Assembly: GCA_965230065.1 (NCBI GenBank)
Contig: OZ245942.1
Location: 4,340,001 to 4,404,000 of the forward strand
DNA length: 64,000 bases
Reading direction: 5' to 3'
Source: G965230065 sp965230065
GTDB taxonomy: Bacteria > Bacteroidota > Bacteroidia > Cytophagales > Cyclobacteriaceae
Shown here: piece after piece, positions 26,528-37,400 of the stretch
How positions within the stretch are numbered: the stretch's first letter is position 1
How the letters are laid out: each line of letters begins with the position of its first letter
The notes under the pieces: model-generated
What the model saw: the letters and a program-made list of their open reading frames with translations, nothing else
Told to the model about the DNA's origin: nothing
Databases searched by the model: none
Position numbers and translations under genes: made by a program

Positions 26528-28066
26528 ATGAAAATCCTGTCTGCCGAGAAAATTCGTGAAGCGGATGCCGCTACCATCAAAAATGAACCCATTGCTTCTA
26601 TTGACCTGATGGAACGGGCATCCCAACAGTTTACCAAAGCCTTTACAGAAATTTTCAGGGATAAACGGCCTGCCGTGGTCATATTTGCAGGGCCTGGAAA
26701 CAATGGGGGAGACGGACTGGCCGTAGCCCGTATGTTGCTCAGGCAAAAATATAAAGTGAAAGTATGTGTAGTCAGTACAAGTGATAAATATTCCAAAGAC
26801 TGCCAAACCAATATCAAGCGGTTAGAAAAACTGACCAACATCATTTATATAAAAAAAACAGGTGATATTCCTGAAATTTCTGATAAGTCCATAGTTGTTG
26901 ACGCACTCTTTGGTTCGGGACTTTCTCGTCCGGTGGAAGGACTTTTTGCCACAGTGATAGAAAAAATCAACGCTTCCGGGGCCACAGTGGTTGCGGTAGA
27001 TATGCCCTCAGGACTGTTCAGCGACCGGGCTGTTGATGCCAAAAGTGCTACCATTGCCCGAGCTGGTTACACATTTTCTTTTCAACTGCCAAAACTGGCT
27101 TTTCTCTTTCGGCAAAACGAACAATTTGTAGGAAAATGGCAGGTGTTAGACATTGGCCTGGACCAAAACTTTATTGCCCAAGCCGAAACGGATTATCAAT
27201 GGGTAGACGAAGAAATGGCAGCAGGTTTGGTAAAAAATCGTAACAAATTTTCACATAAAGGTGATTTCGGAAAAGTTTTGCTTATTGCCGGAAGTCATGG
27301 AAAAATGGGTGCAGCCGTGCTTGGCGCACAAGCCTGCCTGCGCACCGGGGCCGGGCTGCTTACCCTGCATATTCCCAAAAAAGGGTATGACATTATCCAA
27401 ATTAGTCTGCCGGAGGCCATGGCTTCTGTGGATAAACATGCAGATTATTTTACAAAACTGAAAAAAAAGGAAGTCAATCTTTATGACACCATTGGCGTGG
27501 GGCCGGGCATTGGGCAGGAAAAAGCGACTAAAAGTGCGTTGGCAAAACTGCTAAAAAATGCAAAGCAGTTCAACAAGCCGATGGTGTTGGATGCCGATGC
27601 TTTAAATATTTGCAGCCAGGATGAATCATTGTTAAAGCTGTTGCCTGCTGATGTAATTCTCACGCCCCATCCCAAAGAGTTTGAACGCCTGGGTGGCAAA
27701 GCGAAAAATGATTTTCATCGCCTGGAACTGGCGCGGCAATTTGCCAGGAAACACAAAACTCATCTGGTACTCAAAGGGGCTTACTCAGCTATCGTAACCC
27801 CCAAAGGAAAGGTGTATTTCAACAGCACCGGCAATCCCGGTATGGCAACTGGAGGAAGTGGGGACGTGCTTACCGGAATACTTTCGGCTTTGTTGGCACA
27901 AGGATATGCCCCGCTGGAAGCGTCTCTGCTCGGCGTATTTTTACACGGGCTGGCCGGAGACCTCGCCGCAAAAAAACAAGGACAGGAGGCTTTGATGGCT
28001 TCCGACATTACCGCTGCCATTCCGGCGGCTTATCAGCAACTGCACACATTGAATAGCAGACTGTAA
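26528..28066 (+). CDS. nnr: Bifunctional NAD(P)H-hydrate epimerase / ADP-dependent NAD(P)H-hydrate dehydratase
   Basis: A 512-residue fusion repairing damaged NAD(P)H. The N-terminal YjeF/NnrE epimerase domain (about 1-215) has GPGNNGGDGLAVARML and VVDALFGSGLSRPVEG. The C-terminal NnrD dehydratase domain (about 225-505) has GSHGKMGAAVLGAQACLRTG, LTPHPKEFERL and the nucleotide-binding GNPGMATGGSGDVLTGI. Domain order and length are typical. It is divergent from bioB with 112 bp between start codons. Confidence 0.95.
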   Translation: MKILSAEKIREADAATIKNEPIASIDLMERASQQFTKAFTEIFRDKRPAVVIFAGPGNNGGDGLAVARMLLRQKYKVKVCVVSTSDKYSKDCQTNIKRLEKLTNIIYIKKTGDIPEISDKSIVVDALFGSGLSRPVEGLFATVIEKINASGATVVAVDMPSGLFSDRAVDAKSATIARAGYTFSFQLPKLAFLFRQNEQFVGKWQVLDIGLDQNFIAQAETDYQWVDEEMAAGLVKNRNKFSHKGDFGKVLLIAGSHGKMGAAVLGAQACLRTGAGLLTLHIPKKGYDIIQISLPEAMASVDKHADYFTKLKKKEVNLYDTIGVGPGIGQEKATKSALAKLLKNAKQFNKPMVLDADALNICSQDESLLKLLPADVILTPHPKEFERLGGKAKNDFHRLELARQFARKHKTHLVLKGAYSAIVTPKGKVYFNSTGNPGMATGGSGDVLTGILSALLAQGYAPLEASLLGVFLHGLAGDLAAKKQGQEALMASDITAAIPAAYQQLHTLNSRL

Positions 28067-28096
28067 CATACTTCGGCCTTCCAAGTTCTAACCACT

Positions 28097-29134
28097 TCAA
28101 TACTTCTCTGTTAAATACTGCAAGTAAGGCTTCAACTGTCCGTTAAACTTTCGCATGCATTCCTCTTCCAGGGCGTCTTGTTTGCCCCGGTAGCGCATGT
28201 AAGACATGAAGAATGTGTTATTTGGGAGGGAATCGGGTTGTAAATACCGCCTGAAAAGTTTGGCGTATTTTTCTTTACTTTTTAGACTCAACGTATCGGC
28301 ACGGGCGATGATGTGCCGGATCATTTGCTCCTTTTTTTGTTGCTTTTCTATCTCCTCTACGTTCCCAAATGTAGCATACAAACTATCCAATTGCCTTGCT
28401 CCCCGCAGCATGTGTTGGGTATAAATTTCCCGGTCATTCATCCTGTCAATGTACGTTTGGTATTCTTTGGATTCGGTACCATATTTATGAATCAAAAAAG
28501 ACTCGGCTCCTTTATTACCAAAAAAAGTAGCGATATTTTCATTAAACTGCAGGCTGTCTTTTACGAATAAAGTGCCATGCGTCAGTTCGTGGATGATCGT
28601 ATTGGCAATTTCCCCCTCACTTTTTGCCAAAAAGCCCGAAAGGATTGGGTCCCTGAAATAACCCAGTGTACTCCAGGCATTGGTAGTTCGTGCGCCCGTA
28701 TCATATCCGGCAGCTTTGAGTTTTTCCATTTCCTTTTTCGCCCTTTCTTTGTCAAAAAAACCTTTGTAGGAAAAGGAGCCGATAAGCGGAAACGACCATT
28801 CCTTATTTTTCAGTTGATAGGGTTGGCATGCCCTTACTACCCACAAGACGGGCTTACCTTGCTGGTCATAATAAGTGGTGTAATTATCAGTTGGTTTTAC
28901 GCCGATTTGTTGCACAGCAAACGCCTTAATTTCCTGTACTAGTTGAATGCGATTTTTCACAGAGTCTGCAACATGCGGGTCTTCCAGTACTTTTGAAATA
29001 TTCCGGGCATTCCAGAGGATAGCAACCTGTCCTTTGGCCTGGGCAATGCCATAAGTAACCAGCTCATAATTCCATAAAATGAATATTGTTATCACTGAAA
29101 ATACAGTAAGAAGGGTTTTTTTAATCATGCACAT
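28097..29134 (-). CDS. Membrane-anchored zinc aminopeptidase (Aminopep/DUF2265-like)
   Basis: A 345-residue protein with an N-terminal hydrophobic anchor (about residues 6-22) followed by a periplasmic domain. The zinc site HELTH (in NTIIHELTHGTLF) fits HExxH, and downstream FNENIATFFGNKGAESF supplies the third acidic ligand, as in the putative aminopeptidase family. The segment RACQPYQLKNKEWSFPLIG is also conserved there. An alternative start 6 bp later (MIKKTLL) is equally possible. Substrates are not established for this family. Confidence 0.8.
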   Translation of the reverse strand: MCMIKKTLLTVFSVITIFILWNYELVTYGIAQAKGQVAILWNARNISKVLEDPHVADSVKNRIQLVQEIKAFAVQQIGVKPTDNYTTYYDQQGKPVLWVVRACQPYQLKNKEWSFPLIGSFSYKGFFDKERAKKEMEKLKAAGYDTGARTTNAWSTLGYFRDPILSGFLAKSEGEIANTIIHELTHGTLFVKDSLQFNENIATFFGNKGAESFLIHKYGTESKEYQTYIDRMNDREIYTQHMLRGARQLDSLYATFGNVEEIEKQQKKEQMIRHIIARADTLSLKSKEKYAKLFRRYLQPDSLPNNTFFMSYMRYRGKQDALEEECMRKFNGQLKPYLQYLTEKY

Positions 29135-29302
29135 AAACTTTTAATGCCGGAATAACAAGCAACAAAAATAGCTTGTCAGAATTTTTTTTCCTGAAGTTTT
29201 AATTTAAGGCACCAATATTACATAGTAAACGGTTGTGGAAAACTATTCATTTATAGATTCTTCCAAAAATTTGCTTAAAATCATAGTTTAAATGAGCAAA
29301 TT

Positions 29303-29941
29303 ATGAAAAACACTGTATTGTTATCGTTCTTGATTATTGCAAGTTTGAATGCACCGGGAGTGCAGGGGCAAAGTTTGCAAAGCTCCAACACCGAGGATGG
29401 ATTAAAACTATTTGAAAAAGGAGATTATAGTGATGCCTTGCTTAAATTTAGTTTGGCCATTGAAGCAGATCCATCGCATGCCCAGGCTTACTACATGCGG
29501 GGAAATACAAAGAAAATATTTGAAGATTTTCATGGAGCCATGAAAGATTATAATAAAGCCATAGAACTGAATAACAGCTTTCCAGAGGCATACTTTGAGC
29601 GGGGCAATGTAAAATATGAGCTGCAAGATTATTTCGGAGCGATTGAAGATTATAGTAAGGTAATTGACCTGAATGAAAACCATATCAATGCGTATTTCAG
29701 GAGAGGGCAGGCCCGGCAACAGTTAGAAGCTTTCCAGGATGCTATCAATGATTGTACAAGAATATTGGAAATCAATCCCAAAAATATAGATGCTTACTTT
29801 TTGAGAGGGTTGTTGCGTATAGAGCATGGCCTGTTGCAGGAAGGCTGCCTTGACCTGAGCAAAGCCGGTGAAATGGGTGATGTGAAAGCTTATGAAGTTA
29901 TCAGGGAAGTTTGTAACCGGAGAAACTTAAGCAATAAATAA
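29303..29941 (+). CDS. Secreted TPR repeat protein
   Basis: A 212-residue protein with a signal peptide (residues 1-22, SLNAPGVQGQS) and about four tetratricopeptide repeats, each with the Y.RG....L..Y..AI.DY.KAIELN pattern (for example AYYMRGNTKKIFEDF and AYFRRGQARQQLEAF). TPR domains mediate protein-protein contacts; the partner is unknown. Its TAA is immediately followed by the stop codon of the opposing J-domain gene, which also carries TPRs. Confidence 0.85.
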   Translation: MKNTVLLSFLIIASLNAPGVQGQSLQSSNTEDGLKLFEKGDYSDALLKFSLAIEADPSHAQAYYMRGNTKKIFEDFHGAMKDYNKAIELNNSFPEAYFERGNVKYELQDYFGAIEDYSKVIDLNENHINAYFRRGQARQQLEAFQDAINDCTRILEINPKNIDAYFLRGLLRIEHGLLQEGCLDLSKAGEMGDVKAYEVIREVCNRRNLSNK

Positions 29942-31099
29942 TCAGGGACAATGGCGTTCATGCATTCGCTTTCCTTCCTGGTTGTCAAGGCTTTGTGCTT
30001 GTGCAAAGTCTTGACAAGCTGCAGTTCGTTGTCCTGTTTGTAACTTCGACATACCTCTAAAATAATAAGCCATATCATTCAAAGGCTGATGGTTTAAATA
30101 TGCATCAAAGTCACTAATAGCTGCGATATTATTATTCATTTTATAGAAACAGTAGCCTCTGCCATAGAATGCCTCCGGCATCACTTCCCCGGCTGAAATA
30201 AGTTCATTAAAACACGTTATGGCACGCGGGTAATCATTTTGGAAAAAAGCATAGATTTCGCCCGTGGCATATAACAGTTTTTCTTCGGTGAGTTCTTGTA
30301 CGATCACTGGCTCGAACATGATTTTCTTGTATTGATTTTCACGAATATTCAATGAGCTTTGGTTTTTATCAGTATCTGGCCACAACTTCATTGCTTCTGC
30401 AAATGTTTCTATTGAAAGACGATAAGCTCCATTCTCTTTCAGTGCTTTACCTTTGAGGTAAAGCAGCTTTACATGTAATGCCGGCGATTCCGTGTGGTCA
30501 ATGCCTATTTCAGCATATTTGATGGCTTCGTTGTATTGCGCGTATTGTTCCATCAGAATCACCGAAGTAAGCAGGCAGGCTTCCGGCGTTCGGTCGCCAA
30601 AATCCAGGATAGCATGGTCCAAACTGTTCAGAGCTGAGTAGAAGTTTCCCTGCTTGTACGATTCAACGGCCTCTTCATAATGAAAAACAGAAGAATATTT
30701 GACCAGAAACACAGGAATGAGGAAAATAGATAAGAATACTACAAAAACGAGGATGGTGGCAGTTATATAGGTGTGTTTTGAATAAGTTACCGGCTCTCTT
30801 CGGTGGGGTTTATACCGGGGCCAGATCGGCTCATCATATCTCCATGTGTCGTAAGATGAAGAATCATCATTGTGCTCTGACAACTGATATAATAGCCAAA
30901 AGTCATAGGATGACCGTTTTTCTTTATTAGAAAGGGTGTTATAGGCTTCACTGATGAGCTTAAACCTGTCTTCTTTGACTGTGTCCCCCTGATTAATGTC
31001 TGGATGGTATTGTTTGGCAAGGTCTCTGTAAACCTTCTTTATTTCTTCTTCTGAAGCATCGTAAGATACACCTAATACCTGATAATAATCCTCCGTCAT
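29942..31099 (-). CDS. J-domain protein with transmembrane helix and TPR domain
   Basis: A 385-residue protein. The N-terminal DnaJ-type J domain (about 1-65) has DYYQVLGVSYDASEEEIKK and the invariant HPD in YHPDINQGD, the part that stimulates DnaK ATPase. A single hydrophobic helix follows (TATILVFVVFLSIFLIPVFL), then TPR-like helices to the C-terminus (AFYGRGYCFYKMN, AYYFRGMSKLQTG). This predicts a co-chaperone tethered at the membrane. I chose ATG 31099 where the J domain begins; the frame is open further upstream. No zinc-finger or client-binding DnaJ domains are present. Confidence 0.88.
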   Translation of the reverse strand: MTEDYYQVLGVSYDASEEEIKKVYRDLAKQYHPDINQGDTVKEDRFKLISEAYNTLSNKEKRSSYDFWLLYQLSEHNDDSSSYDTWRYDEPIWPRYKPHRREPVTYSKHTYITATILVFVVFLSIFLIPVFLVKYSSVFHYEEAVESYKQGNFYSALNSLDHAILDFGDRTPEACLLTSVILMEQYAQYNEAIKYAEIGIDHTESPALHVKLLYLKGKALKENGAYRLSIETFAEAMKLWPDTDKNQSSLNIRENQYKKIMFEPVIVQELTEEKLLYATGEIYAFFQNDYPRAITCFNELISAGEVMPEAFYGRGYCFYKMNNNIAAISDFDAYLNHQPLNDMAYYFRGMSKLQTGQRTAACQDFAQAQSLDNQEGKRMHERHCP

Positions 31100-31299
31100 G
31101 GTACAAAATACGTTCGTGGCAAAGCCAGTTTTTCGGCAAAAGAATAACGAACCACTGCCTGCTAAATTGAGCAAAAGTGGAACCAATTAACGAATGTATA
31201 TTGGTTATTAAAAGCCAATTTGGCATTACAACCTACGTTGATTGTTAATTTTATGCAATTTAATCAATTTTTTATACAAAATTTATGTTTGAGAAATGT

Positions 31300-32514
31300 T
31301 TATCGATTTCCGCCAGCCATGCGGTTAGCTATCGGTAAATGCCTGAGTGAATACATGGCTGCGATACCAATGACCGGTCCTATTGCCAAAAAAGTAAAAG
31401 TCCATTCCCATCCCAACCAGCTCTCCAGGGTTGGTACAACACGGATGGAAACCAGTGTTAACAAAAAACCCAGACTGGTTTGCAAGGTAAGTGCCGTACC
31501 AATGTATTCTTTACGGCAGAGTTCACTTACGGCTGCCGAAAACTGTGCCGAGTCTGCCACGATAGTGAACCCCCAGATTAAACAGATGAGTGTAAGCCAG
31601 ACGGGATGTGCATGAAAGAAAAAGCCCACGGTTAAGGAACATAATCCACTGATGAGCAAAGAAGCAATGGTGATGGTGGTGCGCCCCCAGCGGTCTGCCA
31701 GTTGCCCGGCTACCAGGCTGCCCACTCCGCCAATGCCAATAACCGCGAAAGATACGAGTCCTGCCCAGGAGGCATCTATGCCGGCATGGCTAAAACTGTA
31801 AAAAATAAATACCGGCACCCAGGCCCACATGGCATATAATTCCCACATATGCCCCAGGTAGCCTAAATTGGCAAGCAACAGTTCCCTTTTGTGCATAATT
31901 TCACCTACATATTTCCAGTTAAATTTTGGGGAAGCCACTTTGTAAGGGCCTTCCTGAATGAAAAGGAATCCAAGCAAACTGCCAATTCCGGCCAGAAAGG
32001 CTGCCGAATAGAGTACGGGCTGCCAGTTAGATACATTGCCAAAAGCATTGAGTAAATGGGGGGCTGCCGAGCCAATGGTGAGCGCCCCTACCAGCAAACC
32101 TATCCCAAGCCCCCGGTCGGTTTTGGTCCAGGTAGCCATAATTTTCATGCCTACCGGATACACCCCCGCCAGAAAAAAGCCTGTGAAGAAGCGAAATAAA
32201 ATTGCCGGGAAAAGGCTGGTAGCCGTCAATGGAATTAATGCAGTAGTCAGTGCTGCCAGTAAGGCTGAAACTGAAAGCAAATGCTGGGCAGGAAGGCGGT
32301 CGGCCAGGTTGAGCAAAGCTGAAACCAAAGCTCCTGCTACAAAACCAATTTGTACCGACATGGTGAGCCACGCCCGTCCGGCATCACCCAGTTGCCATGC
32401 CGAGGTGAGCGCGGGAACCACCGCAGACGCAGAAAACCAAACAGCTTTGGCCAGTAACACTGCCAGGGCGAGAAGGAACAGGGTAGGCCATTTTTTGGGT
32501 TTGGGCTGCTGCAT
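31300..32514 (-). CDS. MFS transporter
   Basis: A 404-residue major facilitator with about 12 hydrophobic helices. The loop after TM2 has LADRLPAQHLL, and the mid-protein loop contains FIQEGPYKVASPKFNWKYV; a second-half counterpart of the loop motif reads VAGQLADRWGRTTIT, the classic A-motif with Asp-Arg-x-Gly-Arg. The N-terminal half carries FFTGFFLAGVYPVGMKI. Substrate unknown; related proteins are often annotated as cyanate/nitrate-type or sugar-phosphate-type carriers. It is separated from the SusCD locus by a strong terminator. Confidence 0.88.
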   Translation of the reverse strand: MQQPKPKKWPTLFLLALAVLLAKAVWFSASAVVPALTSAWQLGDAGRAWLTMSVQIGFVAGALVSALLNLADRLPAQHLLSVSALLAALTTALIPLTATSLFPAILFRFFTGFFLAGVYPVGMKIMATWTKTDRGLGIGLLVGALTIGSAAPHLLNAFGNVSNWQPVLYSAAFLAGIGSLLGFLFIQEGPYKVASPKFNWKYVGEIMHKRELLLANLGYLGHMWELYAMWAWVPVFIFYSFSHAGIDASWAGLVSFAVIGIGGVGSLVAGQLADRWGRTTITIASLLISGLCSLTVGFFFHAHPVWLTLICLIWGFTIVADSAQFSAAVSELCRKEYIGTALTLQTSLGFLLTLVSIRVVPTLESWLGWEWTFTFLAIGPVIGIAAMYSLRHLPIANRMAGGNR

Positions 32515-32577
32515 ACCTTAAAGATAAAAAAATTATCATAGTAAAATAGCCCTGATAGGTTATACAATAGGTTGAAT

Positions 32578-32615
32578 AAAAGAGCAATTTCAAAATGTTT
32601 TGAAATTGCTCTTTT
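32578..32615 (-). terminator. Rho-independent terminator after susD (bidirectional)
   Basis: An 18-bp perfect stem with arms 32578-32595 and 32598-32615 and a 2-base centre. T runs follow on both strands (AAAA at one arm, TTTT at the other). It lies 50 bp beyond the susD stop and would separate the locus from the MFS gene. Confidence 0.85.
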
Positions 32616-32664
32616 GGTGAAAAAAGCTGATGCTATTATACTTTAAAAAATATCTAAGATATAA

Positions 32665-34419
32665 TTAACCCCCACTACTTGTACTGCCACTCGGATAGCC
32701 GGGGTTTTGTTTGTATCCTCCCTGTGTACGATCTATTTGATCTTGTGGGATAGGGCGCAGCACATGATAATCCTGAATATTAGGTGCTGCATCCGGGTTG
32801 TGTAACCGCACCCTTTCTACCAGCGTGCCGGTACGTGTGAGGTCAAACCATCGGTGACCCTCTCCAACAAGTTCTCTTGCCCTTTCATCCAAAATGAAAT
32901 CAAGTGTAACATCGGCTGCTGTAATTTCCATTGATGCTTCCATGCCAGGCCAGGCAGCTCGTCTACGAATTACATTCAGGTCATCAGCAGCACCCTGTAG
33001 GTTGCCCTGTTTCCATCTGGCTTCGGCGCGGATTAGATAAGCATCTCCTAACCGCATTAAATAGAAATCTCGCTGACCGGGCGTATGCTGGCGGTTGGGT
33101 CGGGTATTGTCTATCCACTTATTGAGAGTAGGATAATATCTTTCATTGTATATATCTTGGGTAACTACCCAGAACCGCGTGCTGGCTTTACGTTCCTCTG
33201 CCCAAAAGGCATCTTTACCCGGCCCCGGAATGTAAATGGCTGTATCCCCCACGGTGAACTTAGGGTCTCCTACATTGACGCCGGCAGGCAGATGTCCGGC
33301 ATCGGCTTCTTCCTGCGTCCAGGTAGGGATAGAGCTTTCATTGTTAGAATACCAAACATGCTTATAATCATCATCATACCGTCTGTCAATTTCCCGGTCC
33401 CAAAGATTTAAAAGATAAGTAGTGGGCTTGAAACGTACCCAGGGGCGTCCATTTTCAATATCCCGGGTCATGCCGGGTTCTCTGTCATATTCCATCAAAA
33501 AATACAGGTGTCCGGCATTGCCGTTAGGGTCTGTGCCTTCATCTACCAACTGCTTGGAGTTCTGGACAGTAAAAATCAATTCCTTATTATCTTCGGCACC
33601 GCTGATGTTGACAGCTACACCTATCTCATTTAACCCAAAAAGCTCAAGGTGATTTTCAGCCAGCTCGAAGTCATAATTCTCGATAACGCTCGTCATCAGC
33701 GATTCGGCACGTGTATCATCGTTGGTCTCAGCATATGGCTGGTAACTGCGGGTGAGCAAAACTTTAGCTAACAGAAATTCTGCTGCTGGTTTGGTAGCGC
33801 GCCCAAATTCGCTTTGTGAGGGTGGCAAAACAGATATGGCAAATTCAAGATCCGGTACTATTGCATCACTGTAAATCTGGCTGGCAGGAGTTACGTTGGC
33901 TACCACTTCTACTCCTTCTGTTTCTTCCAGGCTCAGATGTATGTCACCATAAAAACGCACCAGGTTAAAATAATATAATGCCCTTAAAAACCGAGCTTCA
34001 GCAATCCGTAGGTTTTTATGGTTTTCATCTATGTCCACACTCTGAGCACGATTGATTACTGCATTGGCCTGGTTGATACCTCGGTAAAAAAACTTCCAGG
34101 TATCTCTGATGTAAGGAGTAGTGGCATTAAACCCACCTTCATAACGATTCATGGGTATATGACTTCCCCCATAACCATTGGTATGCGCATCGGTACCAAA
34201 AACTGTCATGGAAAAACCTCTTTCCAGTCCATAAAAGTTTTTCATTTCGCTGTAGGTAGCTTTTACTGCATCCTCCCAACCTTGTGGAGTGACATAATAA
34301 GAAGCTGCAGCTACGTCAGTTACGAGTTCTTCTTCCAGGTAATTTTCACATGACTGGCACACCAGACTCATGATAATAATTGAGGATATAATTAATTTAT
34401 ATTTCATAGTAAATTTCAT
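32665..34419 (-). CDS. RagB/SusD family nutrient-binding outer-membrane lipoprotein
   Basis: A 584-residue surface lipoprotein that caps the SusC channel and binds a substrate, usually a glycan or peptide. Lipobox VCQSC is near residue 24. The SusD fold shows TPR-type helices (IAEARFLRALYYFNLVRFYGD), the conserved LGDAYLIRAEARW and the C-terminal LRPIPQDQIDRT. Its ATG overlaps the SusC stop by one base (TAATG), so it is co-translated with the receptor. A second start 12 bp in (MKYKL) is possible. It ends in a Ser/Gly tail. Confidence 0.94.
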   Translation of the reverse strand: MKFTMKYKLIISSIIIMSLVCQSCENYLEEELVTDVAAASYYVTPQGWEDAVKATYSEMKNFYGLERGFSMTVFGTDAHTNGYGGSHIPMNRYEGGFNATTPYIRDTWKFFYRGINQANAVINRAQSVDIDENHKNLRIAEARFLRALYYFNLVRFYGDIHLSLEETEGVEVVANVTPASQIYSDAIVPDLEFAISVLPPSQSEFGRATKPAAEFLLAKVLLTRSYQPYAETNDDTRAESLMTSVIENYDFELAENHLELFGLNEIGVAVNISGAEDNKELIFTVQNSKQLVDEGTDPNGNAGHLYFLMEYDREPGMTRDIENGRPWVRFKPTTYLLNLWDREIDRRYDDDYKHVWYSNNESSIPTWTQEEADAGHLPAGVNVGDPKFTVGDTAIYIPGPGKDAFWAEERKASTRFWVVTQDIYNERYYPTLNKWIDNTRPNRQHTPGQRDFYLMRLGDAYLIRAEARWKQGNLQGAADDLNVIRRRAAWPGMEASMEITAADVTLDFILDERARELVGEGHRWFDLTRTGTLVERVRLHNPDAAPNIQDYHVLRPIPQDQIDRTQGGYKQNPGYPSGSTSSGG

Positions 34420-37400
34420 TAGAATTGTAGATTAATACCCACCAAAATTAAGCGGCTGCTCGGCACTACGCTTGAGGAAATTGCTCCAACGTCCGTATTA
34501 TCGGGGTCGCCTACCTCAGGATCGTATGAGTCATACTCAGACCAGAACCAGGGGTTTTGTGCAGAAGCATACACTCTTAAACTGCTCATGCCTACTTTGC
34601 TGGCTGCTGAAGCTGGAAGTGTGTATCCCAGCGTAATATTTCTCAATTTCACATAAGACCCATCAAAATAGGTTAAAGTAGATCCATTTAATGGGCGTTC
34701 CTGATTTTGTTTGGGACGAGGATATGCATTGGTAGGGTTGTCTATGGTCCAATAGTCAACATCCAGGTTATTATAACGTGCTTGTAATGTGTTATTTCCC
34801 TGATGGAAATTGCTAAGAATCATATGGCCCAGGCGGTAATAGAAGAAAAAGCTAAAATCAAATCCTCTGTATTCAAAGCTGTTAGTAATACCACCAAATA
34901 CATTAGGTACATCAGAACCCAGAATAGTTCTGTCGTCAGGAGTAATAATTCCATCATCGTCCAGGTCAGCCAGTTTGATTTCGCCTGGTACCTTATCTTC
35001 CATTTCTTTAGCAAGCGTAACCTCATCGGCCTGCCATATACCGATTTTTTTGTAGTCAAAAAACACCTTAATGGGTTCGCCAATGAACCACTTGTTACCA
35101 ATATCGTCTATGGTATTCCCGTTTTCATCTTTCAGTGCCAGTTCAGTAATTTCTTCTTTGTAATGAGAAATATTGAAATTAACATTCCACCTGAAGCCAT
35201 TAGGTTGGTCAATGAGTGTGCTGTTTAATGCCAGTTCTACTCCTTTGGTTTGGGTAGCTCCTACATTTTGTAGTATATTCTCATATCCTGAAGTAAGCGG
35301 AAGGTTTCTGTTAAGCAGCAGGTTTTCAGTATTGGTACGGTACCAGTCAAATGATCCTGACAATCTTGTATTGAAGAAGCTGAAATCAACGCCTATGTCA
35401 AAAGTTTTGGACACTTCCCACCCTAAATTTGCATTTGGTACTTTATCCAGCCTGTATCCGAAACCAGGATTTTCGTCAAAAGAATAAACAGTGCGTCCCA
35501 ATCCACCATAAGTTTGGTAAGGGTCTACTGAGGTATTCCCTACCTCTCCATAAGAAGCTCTCAGTTTCAATTCGTTCAATACATTGATATCGGACATAAA
35601 GTCTTCATCAATGATTCGCCATCCGGCAGATAATCCAGGGAAATAAGCCCATTTTCTATCTTCTGCCAGTCGGGAGGAACCATCTGCTCTCAATGTAGCC
35701 TGGAACAGGTATTTGCCGGCAATTTCGTAGTTCACTCTTCCCATAAAAGAGGCTAACGACCATTCGCTCAGGCTACTTTCCAGGTTCCCTTTCACTTCTG
35801 CACTCCCGATGTTATAGAATTCCTGAGATTCATAAGGAAGATTCAATACTTCACTTTTGTGCCTTTCGTTGCGTAGCGACTGAATACTTTGGAGCAAAGT
35901 GACTTTTACATCGTGGATATTGGCAAAACTCTTATCCCAGGTCAACAGGTTTTCCAACGTATATCCAATATCCTGGGTGTTTTCTATTCCAGCATCTGCA
36001 GGGCCTCCCCGGTTGTCATTGGTTTGACTGCTTCTGAATTCACCTCTTCGGTAAAACCGAACATCGGGGCCAAAAGTAGCTTTGTATTTCAAGCCTTCTA
36101 TGATATTAGCTTCCAGGTAAACTGGGGAAAAGATTCTTGTAAACCTTCTTTCATCCACATAGGCATCTTGTACAAGTTCATTCAGGGGATTGGTGCGGAT
36201 ACCATCATTCGTAGGAAGAAAAATCAGGTTCCCTTCGTCATCATAAGGAACGCCCAAGGGATTATTACCCAGGGCTTCACCCATTACGGCATTGGAACCC
36301 CAGTTCTGTATAGAAAAAGAGGTGAGGGTAGACATTCCCACTTTAAAAATATTGTTGATTTTATGATCCAGATTGATGCGCCCGGTGATGCGCTCGTAAT
36401 CCATACTGCTGATGATTCCTTGTTCCTTAAAGTAACCAAGTGAAACGTTGAACTGGGTTTTTTCATTACCTCCTCTTACGCCCAACTGATGGTTGGTTTG
36501 AAAACCATTGTCTAAAACCATGTCCTGATAGTCAGTAGAGCGGATGGGATCCTGGGCTAGAGAGGCCAGTTCTACAGGATCCAGGAAAACCTCCTCATCG
36601 GGGAGTATTTCACCGTCCCAGGTGAGCTGATTCGTGACCGGGTCTGTTCTCTTAGACTCCCGTTTTAAGTCGGCAAACTCAGCAGCATTCATCATGTCTG
36701 TTTGTTTGATAACAGAAGAAATGCCATAGTACCCATCATAAGAAACGATGGTTCTGCCCTCTGTACCTCTTTTGGTGGTAATCAGGATCACCCCATTAGC
36801 TCCTCTCGATCCATAAATGGCAGAGGCAGCGGCATCTTTCAATACTTCTATAGAGGCTATATCCTGTGGGTTGATGTCAAAAATAGCACTGGTGCTGCTG
36901 GTTTGGGGTATGCCATCAATCACATACAAAGGGTCATTGGAGGCTGTGATAGAACGGCGGCCGCGAATCCTAACCGATGGATTTTGGCCGGGTCGCCCCC
37001 CTGTTGACATCACATCCACTCCTGCTACCTGCCCCTGCATGGCCTGCACACTGCTGGCTACGGGAATGTTTTTGATGGCCTCCTCATCCAGAGAAGAAAT
37101 TGCCGCTGTTACATCCCGCTTTTCCTGGATACCATACCCAACTACGATGACTTCCCCAAGTTCAGTAACATCTTGTTGCATCGATACGTCAATGGTAGTT
37201 TGGTTGCCAACCTCTACTTCTTGAAGCATAAAACCAATTGAACTGAATACGAGGATAGCTTCTGAGGATGGTACTTCAATGGTGTATCTCCCATTAATAT
37301 CGGTAACAGTTCCGTGACTCGTACCTTTCACAATCACATTGACTCCGGGAAGTGTCTCATTGTCACCAACTGAAGTAACTGTACCTGAGACAGTAATAAC

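Noticed and set aside
31100..31186. Upstream extension of the J-domain protein
   Set aside because: The extra residues have no J-domain character and no ATG; the ATG at 31099 starts exactly at the domain.
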